DNA of 37,599 nt from assembly GCA_025934495.1 (NCBI GenBank), contig JAICXY010000023.1, positions 1 to 37,599 of the forward strand, read 5' to 3'. Position 1 is the stretch's first letter. Each line of letters starts with the position of its first letter. Below the pieces are notes generated by a model. It made no database searches, was not told where the DNA came from, and saw only the letters and a program-made list of their open reading frames with translations. This stretch comes from Candidatus Nitrosocosmicus sp. Its GTDB lineage: Archaea > Thermoproteota > Nitrososphaeria > Nitrososphaerales > Nitrososphaeraceae. Below, piece by piece: positions 15,272-24,353 of the stretch. The translations under genes were made by a program, and so were the position numbers.

Positions 15272-16432
15272 ATGCGTGAAAAGGTCTGTGTACTTGGCGC
15301 TGGTAGTACAAAATATGGTAAATTAAATGAAAGTATTGTTGAAATAGCTCTTAATGCTTCAAAAGATGCCATTGATTCAGCTGGCATAACTCCAAGAGAT
15401 ATAAAGGCTGGGTATATTTCAAATGTTTTTGGTGTTACTGACAAGCAAGTACATATGGCTCCAGTAATTATGAGCAACTTGGGAATACCTGATGTACCTG
15501 GGTTAACTATTGAATCCGCATGTGGATCAGGTTCGATTATGTTTAGGGAAGCCTATGCAAATATTGCTGCAGGATTTTATGATTGTGTTATTGCACTTGG
15601 AGTGGAAAAAATAACACATACTGGAACTGTTGAAAGTACTACTCTATTTTCTTATTGTTCTGATTTTTTTTATGAGGGGGGAAATGGTGCTTCATTTCCT
15701 GGACTTTTTGGCTCCATGGCTAGGGCATATCTTGCTACCTATAAATCCTCAGAAGAAGATCTAGCAAAGATAGCTGTAAAAAATCATGAAAATGGATTTT
15801 TTAATCCAAAAGCACACATTAAAAAAAAAATTACTATAGATGATGTGCTGAATTCACCGGTTGTTGCTTCTCCATTAAAGCTATATGATTGTTGCCCATT
15901 TTCTGATGGTGCATCTGCTGTTATTTTATGTAATGAGGAATTTGCAAAAAAAAGTGGAAAACCCTATCTTGAAGTAATTGGTTCAGGTAGAGGTGCCTCG
16001 CCTGCAGCTGTTCAATCAAGAAAAGATATTACAACTATTCCCAGTACTATTGATGCGGCTCAACAGGCTTATAAAATGGCTAATCTTTCTCCTAAAGATA
16101 TCGATTTTGCAGAAGTTCATGATTGTTTTACTATAGCTGAGCTTATAGATATAGAGGATTTGGGGTTCTTTCCTAAAGGCTCTGGTGCTCAAGCAGTTAG
16201 AGAAGGTCGAACAACATTAAGGGGTGATATTCCTATAAATCCTTCAGGCGGATTAAAATCTAAAGGTCATCCCATTGGCGCAACAGGAGTAGGACAAGTT
16301 GTGGAAGTATTTGAACAATTTACAAACAAAGCTGGTGAAAGAACTGTTAAAGATGCAAAAATAGCATTGACTCATAATTTTGGTGCAACAGGTGCTAGTG
16401 CTGCTGTCCATATTTTTAAAAAAATGGAATAA
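15272..16432 (+). CDS. Thiolase-family acetyl-CoA C-acetyltransferase (archaeal type)
   Basis: An archaeal thiolase (386 aa) of the type that pairs with a DUF35 subunit. The nucleophilic Cys is C84 in IESACGSGSIMF. The second half shows FAEVHDCFTIAELI and GGLKSKGHPIGATG, the His/Cys-bearing segments. In Thaumarchaeota such enzymes are assigned to acetoacetyl-CoA cleavage at the end of the 3-hydroxypropionate/4-hydroxybutyrate carbon fixation cycle, or to acetoacetyl-CoA formation for mevalonate synthesis; the sequence does not tell which. ATG 15272 gives the normal MREKVCVLGAG start, while a TTG at 15263 would add three residues. An ATG at 15250 is out of frame. The DUF35 partner follows after 22 bp. 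Confidence 0.9.
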   Translation: MREKVCVLGAGSTKYGKLNESIVEIALNASKDAIDSAGITPRDIKAGYISNVFGVTDKQVHMAPVIMSNLGIPDVPGLTIESACGSGSIMFREAYANIAAGFYDCVIALGVEKITHTGTVESTTLFSYCSDFFYEGGNGASFPGLFGSMARAYLATYKSSEEDLAKIAVKNHENGFFNPKAHIKKKITIDDVLNSPVVASPLKLYDCCPFSDGASAVILCNEEFAKKSGKPYLEVIGSGRGASPAAVQSRKDITTIPSTIDAAQQAYKMANLSPKDIDFAEVHDCFTIAELIDIEDLGFFPKGSGAQAVREGRTTLRGDIPINPSGGLKSKGHPIGATGVGQVVEVFEQFTNKAGERTVKDAKIALTHNFGATGASAAVHIFKKME

Positions 16433-16454
16433 GTTATAGAGGAAGGGGATTGAA

Positions 16455-16859
16455 TTGTCTAAAGTTCAAACACAAAAACAAAGCTCAAGGGAACAATTTA
16501 TAGACTGTGCAAAAACTGGTAAAATCTTGGTTAATCAATGTAAAAAATGTGATAACCTTATTTTAGAGACTGTATATTTTTGTGATAAATGTTTTAACAA
16601 CTCGTTTAAACAAGTGATATTTAATGGTAAAGGTAAAGTTGTTACATACACAATACAATCTGTTGTTCCTGAAGGGTTCGAAGATGTTGCTTCCTATGCC
16701 TGGGTTGTATTTAAGATGGACGACTGTGGACTTAATGTTTCTGGATTTTTACCCGGAATTTCATCTCCTGCCGATTTGCCTCTGGGAACTCCAATCAAAG
16801 TAATTGATTTTCATGATAAGCATGGCCTAGTTTTGAAAAAAGATGAAAATATCCTTTAA
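16455..16859 (+). CDS. DUF35 OB-fold/zinc-ribbon protein, thiolase partner
   Basis: A 134-aa acyl-CoA-associated protein with a rubredoxin-like zinc ribbon followed by an OB-fold. C29, C32, C43 and C46 form the zinc site (CKKC...CDKC). The OB part contains GKGKVVTYTIQ and the YAWVVFKMDDCGLNVSGFLPG strands. In archaea such proteins bind the thiolase (and HMG-CoA synthase) and help pass CoA-bound intermediates between active sites. It is 22 bp after the thiolase with a good ribosome-binding sequence, GAGGAAGGGGA, ahead of the TTG start at 16455, which supports translation of the two as a unit. Confidence 0.9.
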   Translation: MSKVQTQKQSSREQFIDCAKTGKILVNQCKKCDNLILETVYFCDKCFNNSFKQVIFNGKGKVVTYTIQSVVPEGFEDVASYAWVVFKMDDCGLNVSGFLPGISSPADLPLGTPIKVIDFHDKHGLVLKKDENIL

Positions 16860-16940
16860 CATTGGTTAAAATTAGTTTTCTTTTTTGTATATAGAATTTA
16901 ACAATGGTTTTTAACACATTACCTTTTAACAGAATATTAA

Positions 16941-17552
16941 ATGGAAAAAAGCGGTCTATTCTATAACGATGTTAATAATGCTATTTCGGTGATAAATACA
17001 CAAATTTCTCAATTACAATCAATAGATACAAAATTTTCAAATATTGATGCTAGTTTTAGTTCAAAAATTGCTCAGAATATAAAACTAGGGAATAATGCAA
17101 AAGCCAATGTAATAGCTAATGAGTTGTCTGCCGTTAGAAGATTAAGAAAAAATACACAAAATGTTAGTTTAGCTTTAGAAGTTGTTGCTATACGATTTAC
17201 AACTTTAAATGAATTTTCAACAATGATGGATACTATTAATCCCACTATAGATATGTTAACGGATATCCAAAAGGATCTTTCAAAAGCTGTTCCGTCCGCT
17301 ACCGATGTTCTATCTCAAGTTCATACTTTATCTAGCGATGTATTGATTAATTCTGCCATTAATACCGATGGTAAGATTAATTCAGTGGTTGATAAGGATG
17401 CCTTGTCTATATTAAGTGATGTTCAAAATAGTCTCGAAGACGAAGCTAAAGAAAAATTACCTGAAGTTCCAGAATCTATTATTTCTAAAAGATCTAATGT
17501 TAATTTAAAAGATGATATATTAAATAGCGGTCAAATATTATTGGAAACCTAG
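16941..17552 (+). CDS. ESCRT-III/Snf7 family protein, CdvB-like
   Basis: A CdvB-type cell-division protein (203 aa). ESCRT-III-like CdvB forms filaments at mid-cell in Thaumarchaeota and is remodelled by the AAA ATPase CdvC. The core is helical: a long helical hairpin at residues ~13-95 with the segment ANELSAVRRLRKNTQNVSLALEVV, then NPTIDMLTDIQKDLSKAVP (~105-125). Near the end KLPEVPES resembles the proline-rich MIM2 tail that binds the MIT domain of CdvC. I saw no N-terminal CdvA-type motif. Thaumarchaeota usually encode several CdvB paralogues; no cdvA or cdvC lies in the window. ATG 16941 is clear. Its position just upstream of the dNTP-synthesis genes may link division and replication, but that is only neighbourhood. 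Confidence 0.75.
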   Translation: MEKSGLFYNDVNNAISVINTQISQLQSIDTKFSNIDASFSSKIAQNIKLGNNAKANVIANELSAVRRLRKNTQNVSLALEVVAIRFTTLNEFSTMMDTINPTIDMLTDIQKDLSKAVPSATDVLSQVHTLSSDVLINSAINTDGKINSVVDKDALSILSDVQNSLEDEAKEKLPEVPESIISKRSNVNLKDDILNSGQILLET

Positions 17553-17597
17553 AATAAATTTTCTACTCTTTTTTAATACGTTTTTTTTATTAGTTTT

Positions 17598-17607
17598 ATT
17601 TATATAT
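17598..17607 (+). promoter_or_regulatory. TATA-like box of the wHTH/ATP-cone gene
   Basis: ATTTATATAT lies 25-34 nt before the TTG start at 17632, the distance expected for transcription to begin at or next to the start codon, so the message is probably leaderless. Confidence 0.5.
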
Positions 17608-17631
17608 CAATAATTGGACTGCTTTTTATAG

Positions 17632-19689
17632 TTGAGGATTACATATTTACCAGCGTCGGAAACTAAACGAGGTATTTTGGAATCTACATCCAAACGAGTA
17701 AGAATGATTTTTTCAGTAATGGCAAGTCCTAATAGAATTGATATTTTACGTATCCTGAATTCTAAAGGACCGTTGACTTATTCGGAATTAAAATCTTTAG
17801 CAGGATTTAGATCCAAAAAAGAATCTGGAAAATTTGCTTATCATTTAAGAAAGCTGTTAAGACAATCATTGGTTGGTCTAAATAAAGCAGAAAGACGATA
17901 TGCTATTACTAATTTGGGAAAGTTGGTTTTAAACTTGGCCCGACAAATAGAAGAAAAATCCATAATTGAAAGTGGAAAAATGTATGTAAGGACAAGTAAT
18001 CAAACCATTGAAGAATTCAATCCTCATAAAATAGTACAATGCTTGGTGAGGGAGGCAAATATGTCATTAGAACAAGCTACAAAAATTACGGAAGAAGTGG
18101 AAAATAAAATATATAAATCGCCTGCTTCTTACTTGACCTCTAGTTTTATAAGAAATTGTGTTAACCATGTATTATTAGATCATGATTTAGAAGAACAAAT
18201 GAATAAATTAATCAGACTTGGTATTCCTGTTTATGATTTGGATAAAAAACTAAATAATAATGGATTGTTAAATAATGGTATTAATGATATAGTTATTGAT
18301 ATTTCAAAAAGCGTATTTTCTGATTATTTCAAAAATAATTTTCCTAAAGATATCTTAGATATGCATTTTAATGGTGAAATTCATTTAGATGATTTAGGTA
18401 TCTGGGGTATCTGTCCTGATACTATTTTTATTGACATTGAAAATTTTTTGGAAAAAGGAATCCATCTAGATAGTCAATTTCCTTATTTACCAAGATTTCC
18501 CTATTTAGATAATGCTAGGATAATTTTACCACTTTTAGTTTCTATTTTTCAAAGACAAGTTTCAAAAGAAATAGTTGTTGAAAATATTGCAAAATTGTTT
18601 GATGGTTTTTCATCTTTTGAAGATATATCTTCAAGCTTTGCAAATTCTTTATTAACTTCCTCTTTTTCTATTCATTCTCTAGATTCTCCTTTTATTACTC
18701 TTGTCATTTCATTAAAAGAAAACGATGGTATTTTATTGAGTATTTTAAATGGGTACCTAATGTATCTTGAAAGGATTCCATTGTGTAAATTTGGAATTTT
18801 TATCTTATTTTCTACTTCGCTTTCTGTGGAAGTTTTAAACATGGTATCAAAAATTGTCCGATTTGGTGGAAAGATATCTTTGTCACGAAAATCGATTAGA
18901 AGCAGTAAAGGAGTTTTTAAGATAAGTGATGGCACGAACTTGCCTGTAATTTCTTTGCATTCTCTCTCGTTAAATCTTCCTCATTTAGCTTATCAATCGA
19001 ATAAAGATGAAACTTATTTTAGAACAAAACTGGCGTTATTGTTAAAACCTTCATTAAATGCCTTGATATCAAAGAGAGATATGATATTTAATAATATTAG
19101 AAAAGGTTTATTGCCGGCATTATCCAATCCTCTTATGTTTCCCAAATCAGGATCTACTAATATGCTAATTAATTTAACTGGATTAAATGAATCTATTTTT
19201 GATATTTTAGGATATATTGATAATAGTGAGAAAGGTATCGAAATAGTACAAAAAGTTATTAAAACTGCCAATGATATTGTTTTCAATTTTGATAAGAAAA
19301 ATTATGAACATTTTGGAATTTCAATAATTAATGATAATAGTTCCAAACGATTTGCTCAGCTGGATTCTAAAAAATTTGGTAAACTATCTCATACTTTTGG
19401 CTCATACTCTCAAGGTTTAATTATTACCAAAAAGGATCTAGAAGGAAATTCTCTACCTCGAAATTTACTTTTGTTAGATGATTTATTAACTGGTGGTTTT
19501 TCTGTCAAATTGGATACTACTAATCTTCGTTTAGATGATACCGTTGACTTTATATCTAAATCTGTAGATTTAATTCCTTATTTTGACATAATTGATAGAC
19601 AGATTATTTGTAGTGTTTGTGGCTCTAGAGTTGTAACCAATGATATGTGTTCTGTGTGTAACTCTAATAATTTGATAACTTTAACCTAA
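17632..19689 (+). CDS. wHTH + ATP-cone + NrdD-like protein lacking the glycyl-radical site (putative dNTP-sensing regulator)
   Basis: A 685-aa three-part protein. Residues ~20-105 are an ArsR-like winged helix (RIDILRILNSKGPLTYSEL, KFAYHLRKLLRQSLV). Residues ~118-205 are an ATP-cone (EFNPHKIVQCLVREANMSLE, SFIRNCVNHVLLDHDLEEQ), the module that senses ATP/dATP in ribonucleotide reductases and in NrdR. The rest (~215-685) follows the anaerobic reductase NrdD in length and ends with its zinc site, C660-x2-C663 and C673-x2-C676. The chain stops nine residues after C676, so the Gly-radical motif (RVxGY) that must follow is absent. I infer a catalytically dead NrdD turned regulator. It lies 53 bp before nrdJ on the same strand. 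The TTG start fits a TATA box at 17598. Confidence 0.75.
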   Translation: MRITYLPASETKRGILESTSKRVRMIFSVMASPNRIDILRILNSKGPLTYSELKSLAGFRSKKESGKFAYHLRKLLRQSLVGLNKAERRYAITNLGKLVLNLARQIEEKSIIESGKMYVRTSNQTIEEFNPHKIVQCLVREANMSLEQATKITEEVENKIYKSPASYLTSSFIRNCVNHVLLDHDLEEQMNKLIRLGIPVYDLDKKLNNNGLLNNGINDIVIDISKSVFSDYFKNNFPKDILDMHFNGEIHLDDLGIWGICPDTIFIDIENFLEKGIHLDSQFPYLPRFPYLDNARIILPLLVSIFQRQVSKEIVVENIAKLFDGFSSFEDISSSFANSLLTSSFSIHSLDSPFITLVISLKENDGILLSILNGYLMYLERIPLCKFGIFILFSTSLSVEVLNMVSKIVRFGGKISLSRKSIRSSKGVFKISDGTNLPVISLHSLSLNLPHLAYQSNKDETYFRTKLALLLKPSLNALISKRDMIFNNIRKGLLPALSNPLMFPKSGSTNMLINLTGLNESIFDILGYIDNSEKGIEIVQKVIKTANDIVFNFDKKNYEHFGISIINDNSSKRFAQLDSKKFGKLSHTFGSYSQGLIITKKDLEGNSLPRNLLLLDDLLTGGFSVKLDTTNLRLDDTVDFISKSVDLIPYFDIIDRQIICSVCGSRVVTNDMCSVCNSNNLITLT

Positions 19690-19742
19690 CTAATGTAATA
19701 AAAATTTTTATTAAACGATATGGATATTTTATTGTTATCTGT

Positions 19743-22505
19743 ATGGCAGAAACTGATCTTCATAATTCAGAAAATAAATCTATTTTTCATATAAAGAAAA
19801 GAAATGGAAAAATAGTAAATTTTGAACAATCGAAAATATCAAATGCGATATACAAAGCATTAGCTGCAGCTGGCAAATCTGATCGAAAGTTAGCTGAATC
19901 GCTTGCAACCAAATTAGTTAATAAGATAAATAAAAGTGGATATTTGGGATCTGCTAATAGAGATCATGTTTTAAGTGTTGAAGATGTTCAAGACATGGTT
20001 GAATCTATCCTAATAGAAGAAGGCTTGGCTGAAACTGCGAAAGCTTACATATTGTACAGACATGAGAGACGAAAGATCAGAGAAATGAAAATGAAGATAT
20101 TGAATAAAAAAGATCTTGATGAGGTAGACAAAACTTTAGACATAAATTCTCTCCGGGTTCTATCTTCTCGTTATTTGCTTAGAGACCACAATAATGAAAT
20201 TAATGAAGGTCCAAAACAGCTTTTTGAACGCGTTGCAATTTTGGTTGTTATTCCAGATATTATTCATGATTCATCTATTTTTGATTTAAATGGTACTTAC
20301 AAACAATCTATAACCGATGCAGAAAAATATTACGAAAAACTGGATGATTTTAATAATAAATTAAAAATCGGAAGTTATTATTTTAATAAGTTTCATTTTG
20401 AATCATTAATTAGAACTTATATTAATGAAGCAAAAATTGGTAGAATCAAAATAAGCTTCAAAGAATTACTGCGTAGGATAGCGGAAGGAAGAATGGCTAA
20501 TTATAGTAATAAAATATTTGAATATTATAATTTGATGGTTTCGGGAGAATTTCTTCCAAATACTCCTACTCTAATGAACTCTGGTGCTAGATTGGGACAG
20601 CTATCTGCTTGTTTTGTTCTTGATATGCCTGATGATATGTATTCTATAATGAAATCGTCTACTGATGCTGCCATGATTTTTAAATCAGGTGGCGGTGTTG
20701 GAATCAATTACTCAACATTGAGGCCTGAGGGTGATATTGTTGCTTCAACCAGTGGTGTTGCATCCGGACCTGCATCTTTTATGCAAATTATTGATACAGT
20801 GACTGATGTGGTTAAACAAGGTGGAAAAAGACGTGGTGCTAATATGGGTATTTTGGAAACTTGGCATCCAGATATTGAAAAATTTATTATAATGAAAACC
20901 AAACCTGGTTTATATGAGAACTTTAATGTTAGTGTTGGAATTTGGTCTGATTTTTGGGATTCCTTAGTAAGTAAAGATGATCATAGGTATTCTTTAAGAA
21001 ATCCTAGAACTAAAGCACATGTAAAAAATATTGATTCTCATCAACTAATGGAGCTAATTGCTTTAAGTGCATGGAAAAGTGCTGAACCAGGTGTTATATT
21101 CTTTGATAACATAAATAAATATAATCCATGCATCGAGGCAAAAGGTGGTCCCCTTAGAGCAACAAATCCCTGCGGAGAACAATCTTTATATCCTTACGAG
21201 TCTTGTAACCTCGGATCTATTAATCTTTCAAAATTTGTTAAAAGGAAAGCGGATGGACTATATGAATTTGACTGGCAAAAATATGAACAATCAATTAGAG
21301 TTGCAACTAGATTTTTAGATAATATAATAGATGCCAACAAATATCCTGTAGAAGAAATTGATGTAAATACAAAATTAACTAGACGTATAGGCTTAGGTAT
21401 CATGGGTATTGCTGATTTGCTTTTCCTATTACAAATACCGTATAACTCAAAAGAGGGGTATGATCTTATGAGCAAACTTGCAGAAACATTGTCATATTTT
21501 AGTATGGATGAAAGCGTAGTTATTTCAAAATCTAAAGGTCCTTTTCCATTATTTTATGATACGACTTATAAAAATGGAGTTATTCCTTTGTCTGGCTACT
21601 ATGAAATTCCTAAAGATCTACATTGTTATGATTGGGACTCTTTGATAGAGAAAATTAAAACTTATGGTATTAGAAACTCTTGGACTACTACTATTGCACC
21701 TACTGGTACCTTATCAATGATTGCAGATGTATCAAATGGTGTGGAACCAGTTTTTGCTTTGGTGTTTGAAAAACGTGTCACGGTAGGTAGATTCTTTTAT
21801 ACTAGTAAAATTTTTGAAAATGTTTTAAAAGAATATGGATTATATAATGATGAAATTTTATCAAAAATTTCTAATAATTATGGTTCAGTACGTGGAATAG
21901 ATGAAATTCCTGAATGGATACAAAATATTTTTGTTACTGCTATTGATGTACACTGGACTGATCATCTTATGGCTCAGGCAGTGTGGCAAAAATGGATTGG
22001 TAATGCAATTGCAAAAACAATAAATATGCCTGGGGATGTTTCGGTTGAAGATGTAAAATGTGCTTATTTGTTGGCTCATGAATTTGGTTTAAAAGGCGTT
22101 ACCATTTATAGAGACGGTTCAAGAAACGAACAAGTATTGCATATTACCGGTAATGAGCGTGACAAAAAATTTCAAGTGAAACCTAGTACATATTTACATG
22201 ATTATATTTTCAAAAATATACATGAGCCATATGTTCTTGAACAAGTTACTCCTATTTTTAAAAGCTATTTGGATAATGATATTGCAACTGCTACCGCTAC
22301 TGTTGGTAACGCTAAATTTAACAACGAATTAGAGCCAACCAATTTTGAAGCTAATCCGATTTCAATAAGGGCTTCTGATTCATATGTTAATTCTATACCT
22401 GAAAATAACAAAGAGTTATGTCCATCTTGTAAAAATTTCTTGATAATCACTGAAGGATGTAATATGTGTATTGAATGTGGGTTTAGTAGTTGTGCGTCAG
22501 GATAG
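19743..22505 (+). CDS. nrdJ: Class II (adenosylcobalamin-dependent) ribonucleotide reductase
   Basis: Makes deoxyribonucleotides using B12 to start the radical. It has 920 aa: an ATP-cone at ~15-110, then the large alpha/beta barrel. The radical-bearing Cys is C477 in N475-P-C-G-E479, and the redox pair is C290 (SACFVLDMP) and C488 (ESCNLGSINL). The loop PTGTLSMIADVSNGVEPVFA and the FKSGGGVGINYS motif are typical of NrdJ. The tail carries a cysteine cluster (C893, C896, C906, C909, C912, C917), the zinc/redox tail that re-reduces the active site. Oxygen-independent class II activity suits microaerophilic ammonia oxidisers. ATG 19743 lies 53 bp after the wHTH/ATP-cone/NrdD-like gene, its probable regulator or partner. 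Confidence 0.93.
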   Translation: MAETDLHNSENKSIFHIKKRNGKIVNFEQSKISNAIYKALAAAGKSDRKLAESLATKLVNKINKSGYLGSANRDHVLSVEDVQDMVESILIEEGLAETAKAYILYRHERRKIREMKMKILNKKDLDEVDKTLDINSLRVLSSRYLLRDHNNEINEGPKQLFERVAILVVIPDIIHDSSIFDLNGTYKQSITDAEKYYEKLDDFNNKLKIGSYYFNKFHFESLIRTYINEAKIGRIKISFKELLRRIAEGRMANYSNKIFEYYNLMVSGEFLPNTPTLMNSGARLGQLSACFVLDMPDDMYSIMKSSTDAAMIFKSGGGVGINYSTLRPEGDIVASTSGVASGPASFMQIIDTVTDVVKQGGKRRGANMGILETWHPDIEKFIIMKTKPGLYENFNVSVGIWSDFWDSLVSKDDHRYSLRNPRTKAHVKNIDSHQLMELIALSAWKSAEPGVIFFDNINKYNPCIEAKGGPLRATNPCGEQSLYPYESCNLGSINLSKFVKRKADGLYEFDWQKYEQSIRVATRFLDNIIDANKYPVEEIDVNTKLTRRIGLGIMGIADLLFLLQIPYNSKEGYDLMSKLAETLSYFSMDESVVISKSKGPFPLFYDTTYKNGVIPLSGYYEIPKDLHCYDWDSLIEKIKTYGIRNSWTTTIAPTGTLSMIADVSNGVEPVFALVFEKRVTVGRFFYTSKIFENVLKEYGLYNDEILSKISNNYGSVRGIDEIPEWIQNIFVTAIDVHWTDHLMAQAVWQKWIGNAIAKTINMPGDVSVEDVKCAYLLAHEFGLKGVTIYRDGSRNEQVLHITGNERDKKFQVKPSTYLHDYIFKNIHEPYVLEQVTPIFKSYLDNDIATATATVGNAKFNNELEPTNFEANPISIRASDSYVNSIPENNKELCPSCKNFLIITEGCNMCIECGFSSCASG

Positions 22506-22561
22506 TTTTTAATCGATTTCAAAAAAACATAAATTTTAGCATATTTTTATTGTCTAATTAA

Positions 22562-23500
22562 ATGCCTAGTAACAAATTTTTTAATCGGAGTATTATTTCA
22601 ATAAGGGATTTTACTATTGATGATTTTGCCTATCTTTTTGATCTTACTGACAAAATACAATCTTTAACGTCTAATGAGCGGGGCGAGATTGCAAAAGGTC
22701 TAATACTTGGATATATTTTTTATGAATATAGTACAAGAACAAGATTGAGTTTTGAATCTGCTATGGCATCTATTGGTGGTAGGTCCTTGGGAATATCCAA
22801 TATTGATTCTTCTTCTATCATGAAAGGTGAAAGCTATGCTGACACAATAAAAACAATATCTTTGTATTCTGATGTTGTTTTAATACGTCATCCATCGGAT
22901 GGTTCTAGCCGTTACGCTAGTGAAATTTCAGATAAACCTGTGATAAATGGCGGTAGCGGTAGTGAAGAGCATCCGACACAAGCTATGTTGGATATCTATA
23001 CGATATTCAAAGAGAAAAAACGAATTAATGGGTTATCTATTGGAATCGTTGGTGATTTAAAATACGGTCGTACTGTTTATTCTTTAATATATGGATTATC
23101 TACCTATGATGTAGATATTCATCTAGTTTCTCCTTCTGTGTTGAAAATTAGGAGTGAATCAATAGATGACATTCCAAATAATATAAAGATGTTTCATCAT
23201 ACTGAATTAACTGACGATTTGTTGAAAAAATTAGATGTTATTTATGTTACTAGAATTCAGAGGGAGCGATTCCCTGACTTACAAGAATATAAAAAAATCC
23301 AAGGATTGTATACTATTGATGAAAATATACTGAAAAGATCCAAACCTGATGTTGCGATTTTACATCCTTTGCCCCGAGTTGATGAAATCTCTCCATCAAT
23401 TGATAATACAACAAATGCTGTGTATTTTAAACAAGCCTCTTATGGTAAAGAATTACGATCTGCACTTTTATCTGCATTGCTTCATGAGAATCCATTTTAA
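22562..23500 (+). CDS. pyrB: Aspartate carbamoyltransferase catalytic subunit
   Basis: Second step of pyrimidine synthesis: carbamoyl phosphate plus aspartate. The 312-aa size is usual. The carbamoyl-phosphate site is FYEYSTRTRLSFESAM (STRTR motif) near residues 56-71; SMKGESYADT-type loop residues, as SSIMKGESYADTIK, follow, and the GSGSEEHPTQAMLDIYTI block and the aspartate-binding YVTRIQRERF are present. ATG 22562 has a TATA-like ATAAATTTT at 22529. The regulatory subunit gene pyrI is not next to it; a 500-bp empty stretch follows, so PyrI is either elsewhere or absent. Confidence 0.95.
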   Translation: MPSNKFFNRSIISIRDFTIDDFAYLFDLTDKIQSLTSNERGEIAKGLILGYIFYEYSTRTRLSFESAMASIGGRSLGISNIDSSSIMKGESYADTIKTISLYSDVVLIRHPSDGSSRYASEISDKPVINGGSGSEEHPTQAMLDIYTIFKEKKRINGLSIGIVGDLKYGRTVYSLIYGLSTYDVDIHLVSPSVLKIRSESIDDIPNNIKMFHHTELTDDLLKKLDVIYVTRIQRERFPDLQEYKKIQGLYTIDENILKRSKPDVAILHPLPRVDEISPSIDNTTNAVYFKQASYGKELRSALLSALLHENPF

Positions 23501-23999
23501 ATTGTCTGTTGATTATTGTTATGTGTATAATGCTGGATTTGAAATATTGATATCTGTAGATGGATATCGAATATTTTAGTATTATTGTGGAAACTGAATT
23601 TCTTTTACATTATTACCAATATTAATTGCGATGGTGTCATTTTTGTATTTGCCATGTATTTGATCTTTATATTTTACTGTACTTTTTTCGTGTAAATATT
23701 TGATTAATTTGTTTCGTATTTATATGTTGTTTATTTAAACGATTGATAGGAACTGTCAAGATGAATCTCGAGGGAATCGATCTTTTGCTATTATATTTTA
23801 TAAATCAATTGAAAACGTTTAACCTTTTTACACTTCATTACTGGTAAACCCTATTATGGGAATTCTTTATTTAGTTTTAAGGTTCATCTCGAACATGACA
23901 ATCTGTGATTAGGCAATGTATTCTTCTTTATATTTTGAGGCTGATTTACCGCATCCTTATTTAATGTTATAACTAGGCTTTGATATAATAACAGGATAT
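23501..23999. other. Intergenic region between pyrB and cutA
   Basis: About 500 bp, AT-rich, with no recognised RNA gene. The minus strand holds the start-less coding-like frame 23582-23719 listed separately. A possible promoter region for cutA (GATATAATAAC near 23980) precedes its start. Two loosely related sequences around TGTCAAGATGAATCTCGAG (23756) and CATCTCGAACATGACA (23885) could form a weak long-range pairing. No repeat or mobile element was recognised. Confidence 0.4.
23582..23719 (-). pseudogene. Coding-like frame without a normal start codon (46 codons)
   Basis: The minus strand is open from a TAA just above 23719 to TAA 23582-23584 and reads with protein-like composition, for example KYKDQIHGKYKNDTIAI then NVKEIQFPQ. 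It has no ATG, GTG or TTG; only ATA or ATC could start it. A strong TATA-like CATATAAATAC overlaps the top end. It may be the remnant of a gene end or an unusual small gene with a rare start. Function unknown. Confidence 0.3.
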
Positions 24000-24353
24000 A
24001 TGATTGATAAAGAATCTGGCATAAATGGTGTAATTTTGATTTCGACGTTTCAGGATGAGAATTCACTAATCAATTTATCAAAAACTGTTGTAATGGAAAA
24101 AAGGATTTGTGCATGTGTAAATTATACCACAGTAAAATCCATCTATATGTGGCAATCTAATCTACATAAAGAAAATGAATATCTTGCTTTTTTTAAAACT
24201 ACTTCTGATTGTGTTGAAAAATTAAAAACCGAAATAAGAAACAATCATCCTTATGACGTGCCTGAGATAGTGATAATCAACATGAGTGATATTTCGACCC
24301 AATATCTCGAATGGATGTATAAAAATACGCATACAAAAGGTACAAATTATTAG
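24000..24353 (+). CDS. cutA: CutA-family divalent-cation tolerance protein
   Basis: A 117-aa trimeric CutA protein with the ferredoxin-like fold. The family marks are ICACVNYTTVKSIYMWQ (residues ~37-53), ENEYLAFFKTTSDC, then RNNHPYDVPEIVII and the C-terminal YLEWMYKNT. The family binds Cu and other ions and is widespread, but its real role is uncertain. ATG 24000 is certain. The last four bases overlap the end of the convergent pelota gene. Confidence 0.93.
   Translation: MIDKESGINGVILISTFQDENSLINLSKTVVMEKRICACVNYTTVKSIYMWQSNLHKENEYLAFFKTTSDCVEKLKTEIRNNHPYDVPEIVIINMSDISTQYLEWMYKNTHTKGTNY

Noticed and set aside
23740-23900. Possible tRNA or structured RNA between pyrB and cutA
   Set aside because: No GGTTCGAATCC-type T-arm, acceptor pairing or other tRNA marks; the loose TGTCA/GATGA similarities do not give a stable fold.
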